64,000 bases of DNA. Origin: Chryseobacterium sp. StRB126 (lineage in GTDB: Bacteria > Bacteroidota > Bacteroidia > Flavobacteriales > Weeksellaceae). A model generated the notes under the pieces. The model searched no databases and was not told the origin of the DNA. It was given only the letters and a program-made list of their open reading frames with translations. Positions 63,188 to 64,000 of this stretch are shown piece after piece. The stretch's first letter is position 1. Each line of letters begins with the position of its first letter. Where the stretch lies: positions 2,790,001-2,854,000 of the forward strand of contig NZ_AP014624.1 in the NCBI RefSeq assembly GCF_000829375.1. The letters are read 5' to 3'. The translations under genes were made by a program, and so were the position numbers.

Positions 63188-63994
63188 TTAAATAAAAAGC
63201 CAGAGCATATCTTTTGAAACATTAATATTTTTGAAAAATACGGTAGGAACAACACCTGTTAGTGCTTTGAATTCCCTGTTAAAATGAGGCTGGTCAAAAA
63301 ATAAATTTTCGTGCGATAATGAAATGAATTTTTCATTGGTTTTCAGAGAAGAGGTAACTTGTCTGAAGCGATGTATTCTTTTATACAGAGATGGAGACTT
63401 TCCCGTATATTTAAAAAATACCCTATGGAGATATTGTCTGGATATACCCATTGATTCAGCAATATCATTTAATTTCCATCCTTCTTCAACTTTTTGCAGT
63501 ATGTTTCGAATCGTTTCGAGCTTCGGACTACAAAGTTTGGAGATAAGATAATTTTCTAAAATATTTGCTTGTTCATCTTTGTTATTTATTTTCAATAGAG
63601 CTTGAATCTTAGTTTGGTAATCAGGGTATGGTTTGAAATTCTCCAAATGGTCTGCAGTTGATGATAAAAACACTTTAGGGAAAAAATGAAAAATTGCAAG
63701 GGGTTTGAAATATATTGTAAGTTCATTTCTAGGTTCTTCGTAAGTAACGTTAATGGGCTTGGAAATGTTGTAGAATAGAAATGAATCTATCCTTTTAATA
63801 GTTGATCTCTTTATTGTGATGTTGTTTTTTTCAGGAATTAACTCTGTGTCCTGACAAATTGTTGCAAGGCAGAAATTACTGGGAAATGTCCAATATTGAT
63901 TTGATTTTAGGGTATCAAGCTCAGAAATAAAATAGAACCCCTCAATATATTGGCTTAATAGCTCTGATTTTGGTTTATAAAAAGTGATACTCAT
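63188..63994 (-). CDS. AraC family transcriptional regulator
   Basis: A 268-residue protein with an N-terminal sensor domain similar to the DUF6597 type (FYKPKSELLSQYIEGFYFIS). The C-terminal AraC double helix-turn-helix is clear (LNDIAESMGISRQYLHRVFFKYTGKSPSLYKRIHRF, then FFDQPHFNREFKALTGV). It is co-directional with the serine hydrolase downstream, with about 300 bases between, and may control it. Confidence 0.82.
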   Translation of the reverse strand: MSITFYKPKSELLSQYIEGFYFISELDTLKSNQYWTFPSNFCLATICQDTELIPEKNNITIKRSTIKRIDSFLFYNISKPINVTYEEPRNELTIYFKPLAIFHFFPKVFLSSTADHLENFKPYPDYQTKIQALLKINNKDEQANILENYLISKLCSPKLETIRNILQKVEEGWKLNDIAESMGISRQYLHRVFFKYTGKSPSLYKRIHRFRQVTSSLKTNEKFISLSHENLFFDQPHFNREFKALTGVVPTVFFKNINVSKDMLWLFI

Positions 63995-64000
63995 ACTAAC

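Noticed and set aside
63046..63255. 69-codon ORF between the AraC and serine hydrolase genes
   Set aside because: It overlaps the AraC gene 3' end, and composition is not convincing. A 29-codon inner frame (MNKRQEDLF) has no support either.
1..64000. CRISPR array or prophage
   Set aside because: No regularly spaced repeats and no phage structural cluster are seen. VgrG and DUF4280 belong to a T6SS module.

Overview
This window looks like a chromosomal stretch of a Chryseobacterium-like member of the Flavobacteriia (Bacteroidota). The support is: low GC content; promoters of the Bacteroidota type (TTTG at about -33 and TAnnTTTG at about -7); a type IX secretion (T9SS) sorting domain; DUF6443/RHS proteins; a Bacteroidetes-style T6SS VgrG and DUF4280 effector; and a fused hisB and hisIE in a compact hisGDCBHAFIE operon. 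The species assignment is inference; no rRNA gene is present.

Layout. 1-7158: an orphan T6SS module with vgrG, a DUF4280 (PAAR-like) effector carrying two HINT domains and a GIY-YIG-like C-terminal tip, and four small downstream genes (immunity candidates). 7139-11850: a zinc-ribbon protein, a TonB-dependent receptor and a cysteine-rich hypothetical. 12131-15344: a lipoprotein with a JAMM/JAB metalloprotease motif followed by three tandem paralogous exported proteins. 15687-16005: a small ORF resembling an integrase N-terminus beside tRNA-Ala(GGC). 16182-28140: mixed housekeeping and hypothetical genes (YddG-type exporter, DUF885 peptidase, LRR protein, NlpC/P60 lipoprotein, LytTR protein, DUF2255, MFS plus AraC). 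28361-29698: an intact IS3-family element with a -1 frameshift signal. 29866-35374: a methyltransferase, dapD and a four-gene glycan cluster. 35381-42663: the complete histidine operon, preceded by a His-rich leader peptide and a terminator hairpin that form a classical attenuator layout. 42899-61131: a large RHS toxin locus. 61256-63994: an IS1182-type transposase remnant, a serine hydrolase and an AraC regulator.

The most unusual region is 42899-61131. A T9SS cargo gene is followed by a two-part exported RHS system. Component A resembles the SpvB/TcB half of insecticidal Tc toxins. Component B is a DUF6443 plus RHS-core protein with a variable C-terminal tip. The unit was duplicated, and an internal deletion left a truncated B fused to a truncated T9SS tail. 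Downstream lie three displaced B 3' ends that share nearly identical core DNA but carry different toxin tips, each followed at once by a small immunity candidate. The tips are lipase-like, Ntox24-like (with Imm53), JAB-like and HExxE-metallopeptidase-like. Immunity partners of the lipase, JAB and peptidase tips carry export or membrane signals, whereas Imm53 does not. This would fit toxins that act in different compartments.

Three toxin-related loci (window start, 15454-15470 and 42711-42725) share small inverted repeats centred on AGTTC, which could be a common operator. Function calls rest on reading the translations; no database search was possible.
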